From positions 40,628,527-40,692,526 of the forward strand of contig OX485808.1 of assembly GCA_950295325.1 (NCBI GenBank): a DNA stretch of 64,000 nucleotides. The letters run 5' to 3'. Numbering within the stretch: the first letter of the stretch is position 1; every line of letters starts with the position of its first letter. Both the position numbers and the translations under genes were made by a program. The stretch is from Polytrichum commune. Taxonomy: Eukaryota; Streptophyta; Polytrichopsida; Polytrichales; Polytrichaceae. Shown piece after piece: positions 48,144-63,600 of the stretch. The notes beneath the pieces were generated by a model. It worked only from the letters and a program-made list of their open reading frames with translations. It did not search any database and was not told the DNA's origin.

Positions 48144-49840
48144 TTAATTTGTTCTGTCGAGTAAATGGCGGCGATACTCTTTGACCTCCAAATCCGAGTA
48201 CAGGCTGGGCCGCAAGTTGGTGGTGATGGCGTCTTCCCCTTTGAAGCACAGCAGCGCCAGGTCGTAGTGCCGAGCGGCCATCTCTGCGTCCTCGAAGAGA
48301 CCCAGATGGAACTCGCGCTTCACTCCGCCGTCCTTCGATGAGTATCTCGCCTCAAACTTGTTGAGCGTCTTCTTCCAGCTCACGCCTTTCATGCCCGAGG
48401 TACCCCTGCTGAATCCCAGGCCACCTTTCCGCAGCTTCCATAGATAATCCCTCACACTCCAGTCTTGGTGCTCCAAAATCTCAACCTCGTAGGCTTCAAC
48501 TGGGAAGTTGAGTGGATATGCTGGCCTTGAGTAACTACCCAAATTTGCGAACTTATTGTCATGGGTTAACCCCAGCTTGATGGCTGCCTTGTCATGCACT
48601 GCGCCAGCTTCCTCACAAGTGTGGTACTGGCCGAGGTAGATCTGCACCCCAGCTTTAACTCTCTTTGACCCCCGGGAGGCAGCGTCTCGCTTCTGTACTT
48701 TACTTGGATCCCACACATGGGCCTCCCAGTTTCTTGTGTTTATGTTGTACACTACACCTCGATACTTCTTCGGGGCAGAAACGACGGCTACTTCTTCTCT
48801 CATGATAATGCCTGCACATTGCTGTCGTGCGTTCTCAGAGGAACGTTGTTGCACAGCATTGACATCACAAGGTGCACTCCTTTGGTGCTCACGATGAACT
48901 CCAGGCAAGCAATCGTCGACCATCATCTCCTCCCAATCAAGCGGTACTTCATGATTAGTACTGGAACCGCTGCATTCTCCGGAGCAGCTTGCATCGGATG
49001 TTGCAGATGGTTTCTCCTCATTGTCGGGAGACATAGCGGAAATCATGGCAGCGGAGAAGCTGTAAGTGTTGTCGTGCCATTTATATTCATGTGGTTCCTG
49101 TTGTCAGGTATGGGGGTCCCAGGTTGCCAGTGGAGTTAGCACAGGTGCTTTATATATATTCACCATATATACTTTGAAATTCGATGATGTTTTCCGGAGG
49201 GAAATTCATGCCGAATGGTAAATGTGCATTGGGTAATTCCGAAGTTAAGTCTCTTGCACGGATTCATGAAGTTACTTACCTCGTCATCTTCTTCCAGCCA
49301 GCGAATGTCATCATCTGCTGAAGGTGATGATCCCCCGAAATTACTCCAATGATCGCCAAAAGCAGTTACTGTCGCGCCTGCTTTTAGGTTGAACGTGATT
49401 GAACAAGTTAGGTCCGCTTCGGAATAATTCCTCTTCCTCCTACTACTACTTTGACGTGAACACTCTGCCACATCCGATGCCCTTGTCCAGTCGTCGATGC
49501 CGATCAGTTCTGAGGACAAGTCCAACATTCCCACGTCTTCGACGTGATCAAAAGACTGCACAAAGTCGGTGAAAATTTCATCCACAACGCCATTCTCTTC
49601 TGCACTGGGAGGTTGGAAGATGTTAATGATGCTACCCTCCAAGTCATCAGAGGGCTCCGAAGCCGTCATCGCCGTCGCATAGTCTCCCAGGTCGACGACG
49701 GAGAGCTCTGCTGCTTCACCAGGCGAGTGGAGAAGGCAAGCTTCCAGCTGCGCTGCAAACTCATCATCCTCCGCATACGCATCCAATTCCCCAGCATTGC
49801 TTCCGTAGCTCCATTCCGCGACGTCGGAGCCGGGATCCAT
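48144..49840 (-). CDS. AP2-type transcription factor with two AP2 domains
   Basis: Two minus-strand exons, 49280-49840 and 48144-49097. The splice GACGAG|GTAAGT to ACAACAG|GAACCA keeps phase and gives 504 aa. The N-terminus (MDPGSDVAEWSYGSNAGELD) is long and acidic, with a basic SSRRKRNYSE patch (near residue 133) that could be a nuclear signal. AP2 domain 1 spans about 298-385 (KKYRGVVYNINTRNWEAHVW, then QIYLGQYHTCEEAGAVHDKA). The linker holds YEVEILEHQDWSVRDYLWKL and GFSRGTSG. AP2 domain 2 spans about 422-485 (MKGVSWKKTLNKFEARYS, FHLGLFEDAEMAARHYDLAL). The conserved linker places it in the double-AP2 (AP2/ANT) family of DNA-binding regulators, although both domains are diverged. The second exon alone (300 aa from an ATG at 49046) could be an alternative product. 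Confidence 0.85.
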
Positions 49841-52800
49841 AGTTACTAATTAACTTCAGCTTGCAGAATTAATATTCAGTCAAACAAGTTAAGAGCACTT
49901 AAGCAATGGTACTTACCTTAGCGCAAAGGATCTCACAATTCTCCTAAGTTAGGTCGGAGTAAGTCGACTGGCAGGTAGTGGAACCCTAATCTACATGACT
50001 CCAAGTCGAAGATGGCGATCCTCCGAATCACTTTGCAACAATGGCAATGCTGGAGCTGCAAATATATGCATTCTAACTCCGGCCTCTCGTCTCTGCTCCT
50101 CTGCATGAAACCCTAGATGAATGACACGTGGCGACGGGGATTGCCAGCATCATCTGAGCCCATCCTACGGTCATCACAGGCTGGAGTGTATATATTGAAA
50201 TTCTGAAATTAAATGTCATTTGACCCTTATTTATCCCTGAAGTTTTGTTTGCTTTCAAGCTATGGTATAAAGTGAGACTTGCAAGCTTGCTTTATGAGAC
50301 ATCAATGAAGCAGAATTGTTGACACAAAGTTGGAGAAGACATCCATACGGTTGGATTTTCAATATAAGGTGACATTTAAGTATATTTAGACAAACTACTT
50401 GTTTAGAAATAACAAGGGATTTGGACTTGTGAGTACAAAAACATCAAACAACAACAAGAAAACCAACAACACAATGACCATAACTTTGAATGTTTGTATT
50501 CCATGTTTGTCAACCAACATATTTGTGTAGGTTTGCGATCTAGTGTATGTCCTAGTGGTGGTTGGAATTGTCCGAAATTCATGCATGAGTCCAAATATAC
50601 TTAAATCCTAGTTGGTCATGAGCTTTGTATGAGCAATTCCAAAGCAAAAAAAGTATTATGAAGTTCTTAGAATGGAGGTGACATTAGCTTGCTTGGATTA
50701 TTTATAGATATACTCATCTTATGAAGACTTATGGCGTATATTAAAATGAAAACAAGAATATGCATAGACTGAACAACATTTTGTTGATGAATATAAACAC
50801 TTGTCATTTTATGTATCAAAGATTTTATTTTGTTTCTATTTTTTCATATCATAGATACATAATCATCTTGGTGGTGTATATACCAAATTTGAAGCCAAAA
50901 TATAATAATTTGCATATCTTATTGATAATTTAATTTTTCATTCTTTGAAAATCAACATTTAGAGAAATTCTCCCATGAACCACACCCAACCCCCCACACA
51001 CCAACCCCTACATGCCCAAACCAAAGCACATAACTACATACTAGCCCCCATCACATGTCTTATTTGGTATTGTGGACACCTTAGTACCATCTTCCAAGAT
51101 ACCCATCACATCACCACTATAAATAGAACCCCATCTTTACGTCAATTATTACAAAAAACTAATATCCTCAAGGATATTTATCAGCTCAATACATAGACTC
51201 ATAATCCATCCTACAAAATTATATATAATAACACATTTGATGCTAATACATGCCTAAGGTGCACGTACATACAATAAGCGCCCACTCACCATGATACACA
51301 AATCAATCACCTTTCATAGTAACATAACCAAAGTCAATACTCCCCATAAAACTTACACCTTATCTATAAATGATCACACTTGCAAATAACCCTCTCCCTC
51401 CCTGCCTCACACACACACACACATGCACCTGATACCCCTCGTACACCAAACAATCAAACCAACACTAACCATGCACCCATCACATTTTCCCACTACTCAC
51501 ATGTGACTTTAACTGAGATATATTCCTCATGGGGCAAAATCCCAACACTCTATTACCATGCCATCAAACAAATACAAAGATTGGCATGCTTAAACAACCA
51601 ACCTCTACATCATACCAATCCCCAATTACCATCATGAAGACAAGGACGTCTGAACTATAACCACACAAGCCTAGTAGACAACTTCTACATACATGCATCC
51701 CATCTAATCAATCATCAATGCTTCACCATCACAAAACTCCCTCAACATATATTGTCTTCCCAATCACCCTACAATTTCCCCCACAATTCTTCGTCCAAAG
51801 ATCCCCCACACTCCCAACAAATACAACCTCTCATTTTCATACCCCATACCAAATGAATACATACAAGTCTTTCTCAATAATTTTAATGAAGTAAACTGCT
51901 TAAATATCTTCCAACTCAAAATGCTACCTGACAGGACTACCTATGCTCATGTCAATTTTGACTTTTAATGAACATACAAGATGTTCGTAATTTCATAAAT
52001 TAAAGATGACGTTGTTGAATAGTGAATAAAGTTCAATCATACATGGTCTAATTTCAAAAATGTAAGTTCAAAAAGTTTGGTTATATGCCACATTTAAACT
52101 AAGTAGTATATTCTATATAGTCATGTCTCAAACACATTATAACTCACAATTGTTATAATTAACTAGATTAAATTGACATATGAACACACAATATTCATTT
52201 TCTATAAAAGTAAAGAGCTTAGCCGATGAAATGGAAATACAAACTAAATACTAATGCATTTGATTAAAGTCAAAAAGATAGGAAGGAAAGAAAAACGAGT
52301 CCTATGTTGCCACCACCATAGTTATGGTAATTTTTGAGTTGATCTAATTTTGTATGTTATCCCATAACGACCATCATAAGAAGTATAGGGGCCCCTAAGG
52401 CTACTGCCTAAAGTTACATCTACAACGTTGATATCAAATAATTTATTTCATTCTTGGAATTGATATGCATCCATATTACACGAGTGATGCAAAATATCCA
52501 TAGAGTTGCAAAACTAACATATTTGGCAACACTTGTGTAAATGAGATGCGGATATACAATGTGGTTGTCAAACGATATGTTGCCACTTTGTTGAGAAAAC
52601 TTAATTGGAGATGCTTAAATTGAAAGTGCCCTACAAAAAATCAATTTGACACTAGGCATTGATACTGACCTAAAGGAATGTTGGTTTTATTGATCAAATT
52701 TATTCCCAAGTGGCCACAAGCATAACAAGATTATCGTGCAACCCAACACGTAGTACGTAGAGCTTGCATGAACATGTTTCATAAGCATGTACTTTTGATT

Positions 52801-55303
52801 AAATGTTTCCATGACAAATGTGATGACATGGTGCCAAGTATTTGATTTTGTTCCATATGACCTAATGATAAAAAAAAATTGTGTTGAAAATAGCATCATA
52901 AGTTTGGCAATGTCTTATGTCAACGAAAAAAAAACAAATGATTGAAAAAAAAAAAAAATGGTAAGTTGGGTTTCATTAACTATGGTTCATAATTGACAAT
53001 ATGTGCACCTAAATCTAAGCACAATAACTACTACTTATCTTGGCTATCATCCTTCTCATGTCTTCCCTGTACACCCACTACATGTTTGTGTTTGTTAAGA
53101 CATGAATGTGATCTGTGTTGCTCATCCCCTTACTCATCGTACCCTTTGGAACCTATGGTATCCACAATCAAGCCCGCCACTTACTCCTCAACACACCGAC
53201 TACAAACAACACTTCATTCTCAACAACAACCGAGTCACGCTCGTCCGTTTCACATCCCTACACAAGCTATGGACATATCTTCACATTCTTAGCGGTCTTC
53301 AATACCTTTTGGTGTCCATCTTCTCAAGATCAACATCCTGCCACATCACAACCTACACCCATTGTTTATGAAGTATTACTCACCCATTACTCTCACAATC
53401 AATTACATTCATCAATGTTTACGAATTAACCATTCTACACCAAACTCTAACACAACGATCACCCGTATACAATGCTCGCCTACACATGTCAAGGTCACAT
53501 TAACTTTGGTACCACACTACTTCATACTTCCACCAAATCTAAAGCCCCAACGATCCCTTCACATCACAACAACCCAAAAACAATATGCAACAAATCAAAT
53601 AAATTACCATGTACATAATAATAAAACACACAACCTTCCTCTCACTCTTACACTATGCCAAGCACACTGAAGCATCTCCTTTTTCTTTGACCCTAACCTT
53701 ACCATGCATATTATTACATTTATATATTGTAGTGACCGGTTCTCCAAAATCACACTAGGATCAGAGGTGCTATACATTAATCCTATATTCAACTACTCCG
53801 CAACCTTGACATTCCACAATGCAAAATCAAACTTTTGGTGGTAACACTCTCCCTATGCCATCAATACCTAAAAATACCAACCTTAGTTACATTTGATTGA
53901 ATTTCCAGTCCCATCCCTGTGACAATATAAGTCCATCTATTGACAAATAAGCATTGCACAATCCCCTTCTTCCATTTCCCAACATAAATGTAAGAAGGAT
54001 GGTCAATATACCAAGCTTGCCGGTGTTTATTTTCTTCTTCCTTTCTTCTACCTAGTTGATGCAATTGATAATATAACATGGTAGATATATCCTTTGTTAT
54101 GAACACTTTATATTCATGATAGCAAGACCACTCTAACCTCAACCCCAACCTCATAACTTTGATATTCAATGACAATATATGTAGTCAAAGGGTAAGGGTT
54201 TACCCCCCAAAGTGAAAACCTCAATTCAATTGAGGTTGGGATTGCAACACCCCCTCTTCTTCAACAAGAACAAGTCTTTCTTCAAAAGTGTTCCAAACTT
54301 AATGATAATTAATGGGGGTATTATCATCCATAATGCCCTTCAAGAAGCTCCAAGAAATGTTAGGTGAAATCAAATGTGATCATTTTGCTGCCCCTAAAGG
54401 ATTGTAACGTCTTAACACCCACCTCCCACTAAAGCAACGAAATAGGATGACCAAACATTTCATGTGTGTTGCAAGTTTGATTTTAAAAATACAAAAATAC
54501 ATTTTGCAAGAGCCGCTTGGTATAGGTTTTGGAACACACACTAGACTTGGGACAGTGTGCAGGGGGTAAGTTGTGATGGGAGGCTGTAGCCAGAGTGCAT
54601 GTTTGGTGCTACTACGAGGTGACCTAACAACTGCCAACATGGGAACATGTAAAATTGGAAGGCCGTTGGCAACCCGAACACCGATAGTTGGCCTGTAGGT
54701 TTCGCTTGAGTGGAGACAAACCACGTGGTTGGCAAGAACCCTAACACACTCTGTCACCACAAACTGAACTCAAATTCAATACGAGTAAGTCCCTAGATGC
54801 ATATTTCAAGAGAGATTTTGGAATATTGCAAGGGATTATGGGGTCCCACTTAACAAGCTTATGAATATGAATAACGTTATGGACCCAAATGTTGTTAGCA
54901 TAATTATATTTGTTGTAAAGAATGAATTCTCACGTGGTTGCAATAAGATGAATCCAAGTGCTTTAAAACATTCTAAATTTGAAATATTGGTACCAATTCT
55001 TTCACTTCAATGATAAATTAACTAATAAAATGCTAGAAGACGGCAAAAAGAATTATGAGTAGAAAAGTGGATACAAGGGCCCTTCGTTTTACTTTGGATG
55101 AATGAACAATCCACCGACGGACAGCAACGAGATGCAGGGGTTTCATCCACGAACCATCCACAGGAAGGACGAGGAAGAGAGAGGACTAGGGCAGGAGCCG
55201 CCCTCAGAAGACTCTCTTTCAAGCTTGCCGGCCTCTGCAGCTGCTCGCCTTCGTCCAACGTGTACACCGATCGATTCTTCGATCGCCCCACGCCGCGGCA
55301 ACA
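49841..55303. other. intergenic DNA with long A/C-biased blocks
   Basis: 49841-50270 is the presumed upstream region of the AP2 gene. A/C-biased blocks lie at about 50960-51850 (with a (CA)n run at 51405-51422) and about 53000-53700. Their frames on the plus strand are His/Thr/Pro-rich and unrecognised. No gene, RNA or clear transposon end was found. Confidence 0.55.
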
Positions 55304-56678
<1,375 letters not shown>

Positions 56679-57189
56679 AGAAATCAATTTTGTTTACTGG
56701 ACCTGGAAGGTCCCCTGCTATCTGTCCGGAGTAAATTACTTTCAATACAAGCTTGTTGTCTGAGAACTGTCACATTATGTACTGTTGTTTTCAAAGACAT
56801 CACGGACTTTTCTAGCGTTGCACTTTTCTCGATATTGTTTCTGTATTCTGCAGATGGTTGCTTCCTTTGTGAACTGGAAGGCACAAACGTGATTCTGTTA
56901 TTCTTCAATCTCTTTTTATATAGCTTCGAATAACTTCCCTACTTTTCTCTACTTCCCATACCAGTATGATCTTTCTGCACAGGAATTATTGCTCTACCAG
57001 TGAAGTGCTGATTATTCATTCAAGATTTACACAGATGTAGCCTGGTTGTTGTCAAGTACAAATTTTTGAAATTATTCATCTATCCTACGTGCACACTCAG
57101 CTGATATTTGAAAGAAGTGTCTAGTGTTAAGAGAAGTTTTCAATTTGGTTCTAACAGTCTATCCTTATTGATTCTGATGACCTGGATTT

Positions 57190-58280
57190 TGTTTTTGAAT
57201 TTCGCCCATACGTATGCATCATACAAAATACCACTGCTGGGATTATCTTACCTTCAGTGTATGAGAATGGTGCCACAACAACTGAGATACCTTTCCCTCC
57301 TAGCGTTGGTTTGTACTGTAGCTATGAGATACACATATTTCAACATAAGTTGCTAGAGCAATAATTTCATTGGTTAGTGATTTGGAATTTCGTTCATATG
57401 TCTGCATCATACAAAATACCACTGCTGGGAATTTCATACCTTCAGTGTATGAGAATGGTGCCAGAACAACTGAGATACCTTTCCCTCCTAGCCTTGTCAC
57501 TGTAGCTATGAGATACACATATTTCAACAGAAGTTGCTACGGATTCAGTTTCTTTGGGTTAATGTAAGTGAGCTGACATATCATCCCTTCCATGGATTTC
57601 AGCAAAGCAATGGGTCCTTCTAGAGAATTTTGTAACATGTGAAAGTTATGACATGTCTGCCGCAGTTTTAGAAAATACCTTGTTACAGGTTGTGGGTATG
57701 GAGCTCTGAGGCTCATGTTTCAGAATGATTTTCTTTAGTATTGCCATGAGTTATACTGGACGTTCATGGTATGTTTATTCCTATGACATCCTTGTTGGTG
57801 CTGGCTGTGGACCATATAAAATACCACTGCTGGCAGATTTGTACCTTTAGGGGTACGATCATGGTGTCTTATTAATTCTAGACAGCTTCACAACCTAGTC
57901 TTTGACTGTACCTGTGAGATACATGGTGACCATTGTCCAGCTAATTTTCTTGATGTTTTAGTGTTGTGATTTGCACTATACAAAATACCACTGCTGTGAC
58001 TATCTTACCTTCAGTGTATGAGAATGGTGCCAGAGCAACTGAATTACCTTTCCCTCGTAGCTTTGTCTTTGACTGTAGCTATGAGATACAAATACTTCAA
58101 CAATGATGATTGTATGTAACTTTTCCTGATGTCTAAATGTTACAAATAGCACCACACAAAATACCACTGCCGGGAGTTTCATACCTGCTGTGTATGAGAA
58201 TGGTGCCAGAACAATTGAGATACCTTTCCCTCCTAGCCTAGTCTTTGACTGTAGCTATGAGATACACATATTTCAACATG
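57190..58280 (+). repeat. five-copy tandem repeat downstream of RPS18
   Basis: The core CCACTGCTGG (with variants) recurs at 57231, 57419, 57824, 57988 and 58164. Each unit is about 130-150 bp and includes ATACAAAATACCACTGC, CAGTGTATGAGAATGGTGCC, GAGATACCTTTCCCTC and TGTAGCTATGAGATACA. Copy 3 is the most diverged, and unrelated DNA separates copies 2 and 3. No continuous frame crosses the array. Confidence 0.85.
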
Positions 58281-60302
58281 AGAGTTATGGACATCTTTCT
58301 AGAGTTCTACCGTGACTTGTAACCATTACTGCCACGCAGCTAATTATGTTTACAGAGTTTTATTGCCTCATCTAAAACTTTCCAGCCACCGGGTTCCCTT
58401 CAATGCCACATAGAAATAAACAACTCTCACCACCTGCCAGTGTAAAGTTAGTATCATGGCGGGTCTTCAAGCTTTACTTTTGCTCGAGTTTTCTACAACT
58501 AAGGCCATCACGCTGTAAGTGGAAGGGGCAGTAGCACTTTACAAACACCTCATTCACGGCACGTTACAACGAAAGTATTATATCTTGCTGAGCCCTGTTC
58601 CTGGCATTCCTAACAAGGCCCTAAAATGGCACAACAAATGTACAAAGCCTTTCTTAAAATCAGCACTGCTGTTTGGGAGGATGAAACGATGGGGAATGCG
58701 AAATGCAGTCCATTTTGAAGTCAGGAGGTGTTTGTAACTTGAATTTGAATGATCTGGATTAGCGAGAATCAACCAGTTTGGACGGAGGATGTGCACGCTT
58801 CTGAATCCCAAATCGACAAAGATATAGAATAATTTCTGCGAATGGGAGGGATATGTGACTTAAGTTATGCGTCATCTGCAAAACAATGTGATTGTCTTCC
58901 TCCACATGACTGTTGAATAGCACGATTACAATCTTTAGCAATGTTTACCATTGGTTTACACCATGTAACCTTATTAGGCACCTGTTACATGAGACATATA
59001 GTTGGATTTATTAGAATTGATAAGCATATCCATACTTGAAACCACAAAGTCGTTTAAACCAACATGATGGAAAAAGGATTTCTGAGGACAATGATTTTGC
59101 AGAATTTCAATGAGGCTGGAACCAATAGTGCCATAACACAAATCCTAGTTTCGAGTGCTAAAGTGAGGAGGAATGAGCAGTAAAAATGAGTGATTATGAT
59201 AGATTTGAGACTTGGGTAGTATGCTCATGCCAACTTTTGGCTTTCAAAGTTTATAAGAGATTCCAGTTCAAGAAATAAAATTGCTGTAAAATTTGCAGCT
59301 CTCTTGGTTTTCATCTTTCTATACAGGAAAAATTTGCACCACCTTGTACTTCTTTAAACCTAGTGCATAATCTCTTAAGTGATTGGTCATAGGCGCCCCT
59401 ACTCTAAATAGTGATATAGGTCTTCCCTCAAGTATGTTGATTATTGAGCGTAGAATACATCTCATATTTTGAACACATAGTCCAAGGTCTTGCAAACACG
59501 TATCATTTTGATATCCATTGTTGAAGCCACACCTCATCACATTCTACTCAAATACAGGTGTCTGCTTAAGAGAATAAGGGTTGTCTAACATACAATCTGG
59601 TGTGTTCTAGATATCATGTGACCTCTTACTTGTGCCCTTTACTTGATTCTTTGCATTTAGATCGGGTCTCAATGACAAATACAAGAACCCACCATTGGAG
59701 GTTGGCATTCGAGGTTGTGTTAATAGAGTTATCAGTAAAGGCTGTCAAAGAGAGAAAATAGTGTTTGATCCTTCTTTGAGAAAACTCCCTATTAAGAGCT
59801 CTTTGGCTCATTGTGTAATGGAACCCTTTTGTAAGGTGGGTGAAACCTTTGGGACCTCCTCTTTTCACATCAAACATGTCGAAAGAATTTAGTGTTTAAA
59901 ATAGGGTATGTGGATAGGGCCTACTATCTTGAAATCCTAATCAACTTATTATGCAAGGGTAGCTTGGCCCTCACATCTTAGTAGGACAAGCCAGAGAGCC
60001 GGTTTTAAATAGTCCGACACCACTCTTTGTGTATGATAAATATAAGGAAACTTGGATGACTTTGTGTTAGTTCTAATAAACTCAAGGTTTGCGACTAAAC
60101 TCATGGTTTCATCTACTTTATTTTATGGGTAACTCTAATGCCTTTATAGAGAACATTGTAGCTTTCTCCAAGTCTAGCCCAACACCTATGATGACCATAC
60201 AAATTACTCCAAATACAATTTGCATCACAAAGTGCATGCAATGTGCAATGGGTTCAACCTCTTCAGAACACATAGATCCATATATCTTATGCAAACGATT
60301 GG
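58281..60302. other. intergenic DNA with repeat R1 fragment
   Basis: No supported gene. About 59395-59590 is related to 35530-35705 and 62560-62725 (shared TGTTGA(C/T)TATTGA, CATATTTTGA(G/A)CAC and AAACACGTGTC-like words). Confidence 0.5.
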
Positions 60303-60647
60303 AAACTCCGGTCCCTAGGGTAGGGGCCGGCGTGAATAAAGTGTCCGTTCGTAATGCCAATAACCCGATGCCCAGCTTATATATTACATACAACTATGAG
60401 CCGAGGAAACATGACTTGGCAAACACCAACGCCACAAAATCACACCTTATAACACCAAAAAAACAACAATAAACGGCTGCCAGCTGCAGCTAGCTTTCTT
60501 TATTCGGTTTCTGGCTACTATAGTGTCCATCCTCGAAAGGGGAGAGTAGTATAGCCCCAATTTCCCTTTGTCCTGTGGGCATCGGGTTATTGGCATTACG
60601 AACGGACACTTTATTCACGCCGGCCCCTACCCCAGGGACCGGAGTTT
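60303..60647. mobile_element. 345-bp element with 72-bp terminal inverted repeats
   Basis: The left repeat 60303-60374 and right repeat 60576-60647 are reverse complements at 71 of 72 positions, starting AAACTCCGGTCCCT. The 201-bp interior is non-coding. The word ATGCAAACGATTGG occurs directly before the left end (60289-60302) and again at 60662-60675. Between the right end and that second copy lies CTATCTATCTATCG. If the 14-bp words are target duplications, the element includes a short simple-repeat tail at its right end. The near-identity of the ends indicates a recent insertion. Confidence 0.85.
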
Positions 60648-60675
60648 CTATCTATCTATCGATGCAAACGATTGG

Positions 60676-63600
60676 ATTGAATGTTCAAAAAGTGAAAAGC
60701 ATTCTAAATACAATAATCAACATAATTAAGGGAACATGTATTACCACTTAATGAACTTTAAAATCTTCACTTGGATTACAAATAAGATATTTGTACAAGC
60801 TCCAAAATCTACGAGGAAAGTGGCGACGGCCTACATTTGGATGTGCTAATCACATGTTTCATATCTTAGGAGAAGTAGACTAGTCAGAAAAAAGTAACCA
60901 TTCAAGACCCATCTACCTTAGAGCCTAACTTACTTAACATTTGAAGGTCATTGTCAACCTCAATCGAATCTAATCGTGTGCCTTGATCAGCTTGACCCTG
61001 GATCTCCAAGAAGTGACAGCTTCTTACCAAGGGATGAACGAAATATATATGTGGATGTATCTATATGGATGGATGAAATATATGGATGGATGAATTACTG
61101 TGTTTGTGTTTGCCCATGCCCTTTTCAGAAAAGCATTTGGCTATCATTTGGTTGTTTTTGACATGGTGTACTTATTGGTGGGGCGGGCTACCATAGTAAA
61201 ATGGCAGGCTCAAGACTTTTTCATATCGAATCGTGAATTCATTTTGTGTTACATCAATTTTCTCATAGGTTTTAGTCGATACTTCTTGGGCACGATTCAA
61301 TCGTGTTGAAATTGAATGAATTGATGTCGAAATCGCCATGGTATTGTGTTTTGCATCCACATAAGTTATTGTGTTTATCCTTCTTTATTATTTTGAAGGT
61401 TCATAAAATATACATAACATTCTTCAGTAGACCTAGATTGTTTAATATTTAGTCTCGTGAGGTGGACTCTTCATTGGAAACCTAAATGACGTGCGTGGGC
61501 CACTATGAAATTAATCTCCCTATATGTATGAGAACTTTACATAGAAAAATAAAATGTATACATAACAACGGCATGCTAGAAAACACACTCACGTATTGGT
61601 GAATCTAAGAATAGACACCAACTTCAAAAGACACGTGTTGAAAAAGGATTAGACTGCATGCTCAAAATTTGTTAACCAATATGGATGCAATGCTTTGGAG
61701 AACCTTTATGATTATTCCATAACCCAAGGAATATTCACTTTGACATTGAAATGAATAATCATACGAGCTCCAAAACATAATGAGGAAAGTGGTTTTGGCA
61801 CGAATTTGGAGTTGCTAAACATCTTGCACTAATTGCGTGTGCCATATCCTAGGAGACTTGGGTATGGAGAAAAATGTGTTCATTTAAGACTTATTCACCT
61901 AAAGTCATTGGGGTATGTGCTAGGAAAGTATCCATTGTAAGGTAAACGTGTCTTTAATAGTTACTCTTTGATGTTTGCAATGACTCTCAACTTAGATTTC
62001 AGAGTTAGAATTTTCTCTTGGATCTGCAAAAATGATGGGAAATATTAGCAACAATTTATTGGATATAAATTGATCTTACATGTTGCTACTATGACCTTTC
62101 AAAGTCAAAAGTAACGTCCGACCATAAAATAACCATGTACACAATTTAAACTCCATATAATGTCACACTTGTAGGAACCAAAGTGCACGTGATACTAAGG
62201 AGTTTTGTAGTGTTAACATGGATGTCTGATAAAAGAGAAATTGTGCAGCACGTGACATTATGGAATAACACAAAGAGAACATTACAATAACGATAATAAT
62301 TACAATGACGACAACGTAATGCATTTGAGCACGTGGTTTGAAGTCTTAGGTGGCTTATTATAACCTCAAACCCCATGATACATGGGAGAGAAACGTGACA
62401 ATAAGGAGTGAGATATAGACTGAGGACATCGGTTCCCTAGGGCTTCAAGATACAAGAGAAGGAGTGACATTAAGGAGGTCGATGTTATGGAATTCATGGT
62501 GTAATTACCCCTCCCCCCCCCCCCCTCCCCTCCTTCCTCCCTCCCTCCCAATTTTGTTGACTATTGAACCCAGAATGGTGAATAACTGTTGAGCACGTAC
62601 AACAATAGTCTTGTTTCTTTTAAACACGTGTCTTCTTGGTATCTGTTCTTAGATCCTCACCGAACAACATACCACTCAAATACAATTGACCGATCAAGAC
62701 AAGTGACCGAATAAGGCACGTATGCGTTTGGTTTGACTACCTTAGCATGACGCGCTTTGAAGACCTTGGCGTGTCCCGATGGCTGGGATATTTGACTACG
62801 GTACTAGAGGACTCGCTTGAAAACTAAACTACAGTTGTCAAACATGTGAGATATATGTAGCACAAAGTTGACTATGGTGGAGCCCTTGGTTTTGGTACCG
62901 TTTGGGAACTTTCAAGCTACTTAGATGCGGATTTTTTAAATTTGTTTTCTAATAAATCATTACGTTTGTCAACGAACTTAACATTATTCAACCATTTGGG
63001 TCACTTCCACTGACCCTGGAATAAATCAATTGTATTTGGTGGGCCCTTGGAATAAAGTAGTGATATTTGGTTTTTGTTCATACATTCAGGTTGACACTTG
63101 GAGTTATGGGTGGAGTTATATTCTTGGCACTGTTTACACGAGGCATTGTTCATCCCGACATTATTCGTTGAAGAAATTATCTATAACAATATTTTTCATT
63201 GAAGATACCGACATTATTCACATTATTCATAGTGACACTATTCACTATTCATATTGGAATTAGTTCCTTCCTAGCCCATGTCATATGCTAAATATAGAAT
63301 CTCAACTCAACCACATGGCTCAATAATGTTATAAAATGAAATGAAGTCGGTTTTAAAGTCCGGGAAGCCAAAAGGCTTTATGGGTCTAAAAGTATATCAT
63401 GATGGTGTCAAATTGGCTATTTCCTAGAGTGGCAGAGTGCAATAGCCTCCGTGAGATAGAGGCTAATATCAACTCGATGGTCCAATCGAAAAAGAAAAAC
63501 TTGAGACTTCCTTTTACCACATTCTTTTCAAAAAGTGATTGAAAATTATCCATGTTGGAGTTGTATAGGGGACACTCTTAGCATAAAGTGTGCCTCATTT

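Noticed and set aside
53102-53670. Overlapping ORFs of about 90-104 codons in the A/C-rich block
   Set aside because: All three plus frames are open because of low G and T content; residue composition (His, Thr, Pro, Asn) is compositional.
57190-58280. C/D-box snoRNA cluster downstream of RPS18
   Set aside because: CTGA and TATGAGA words recur, but a consistent C box, D box and terminal stem could not be placed in all units.
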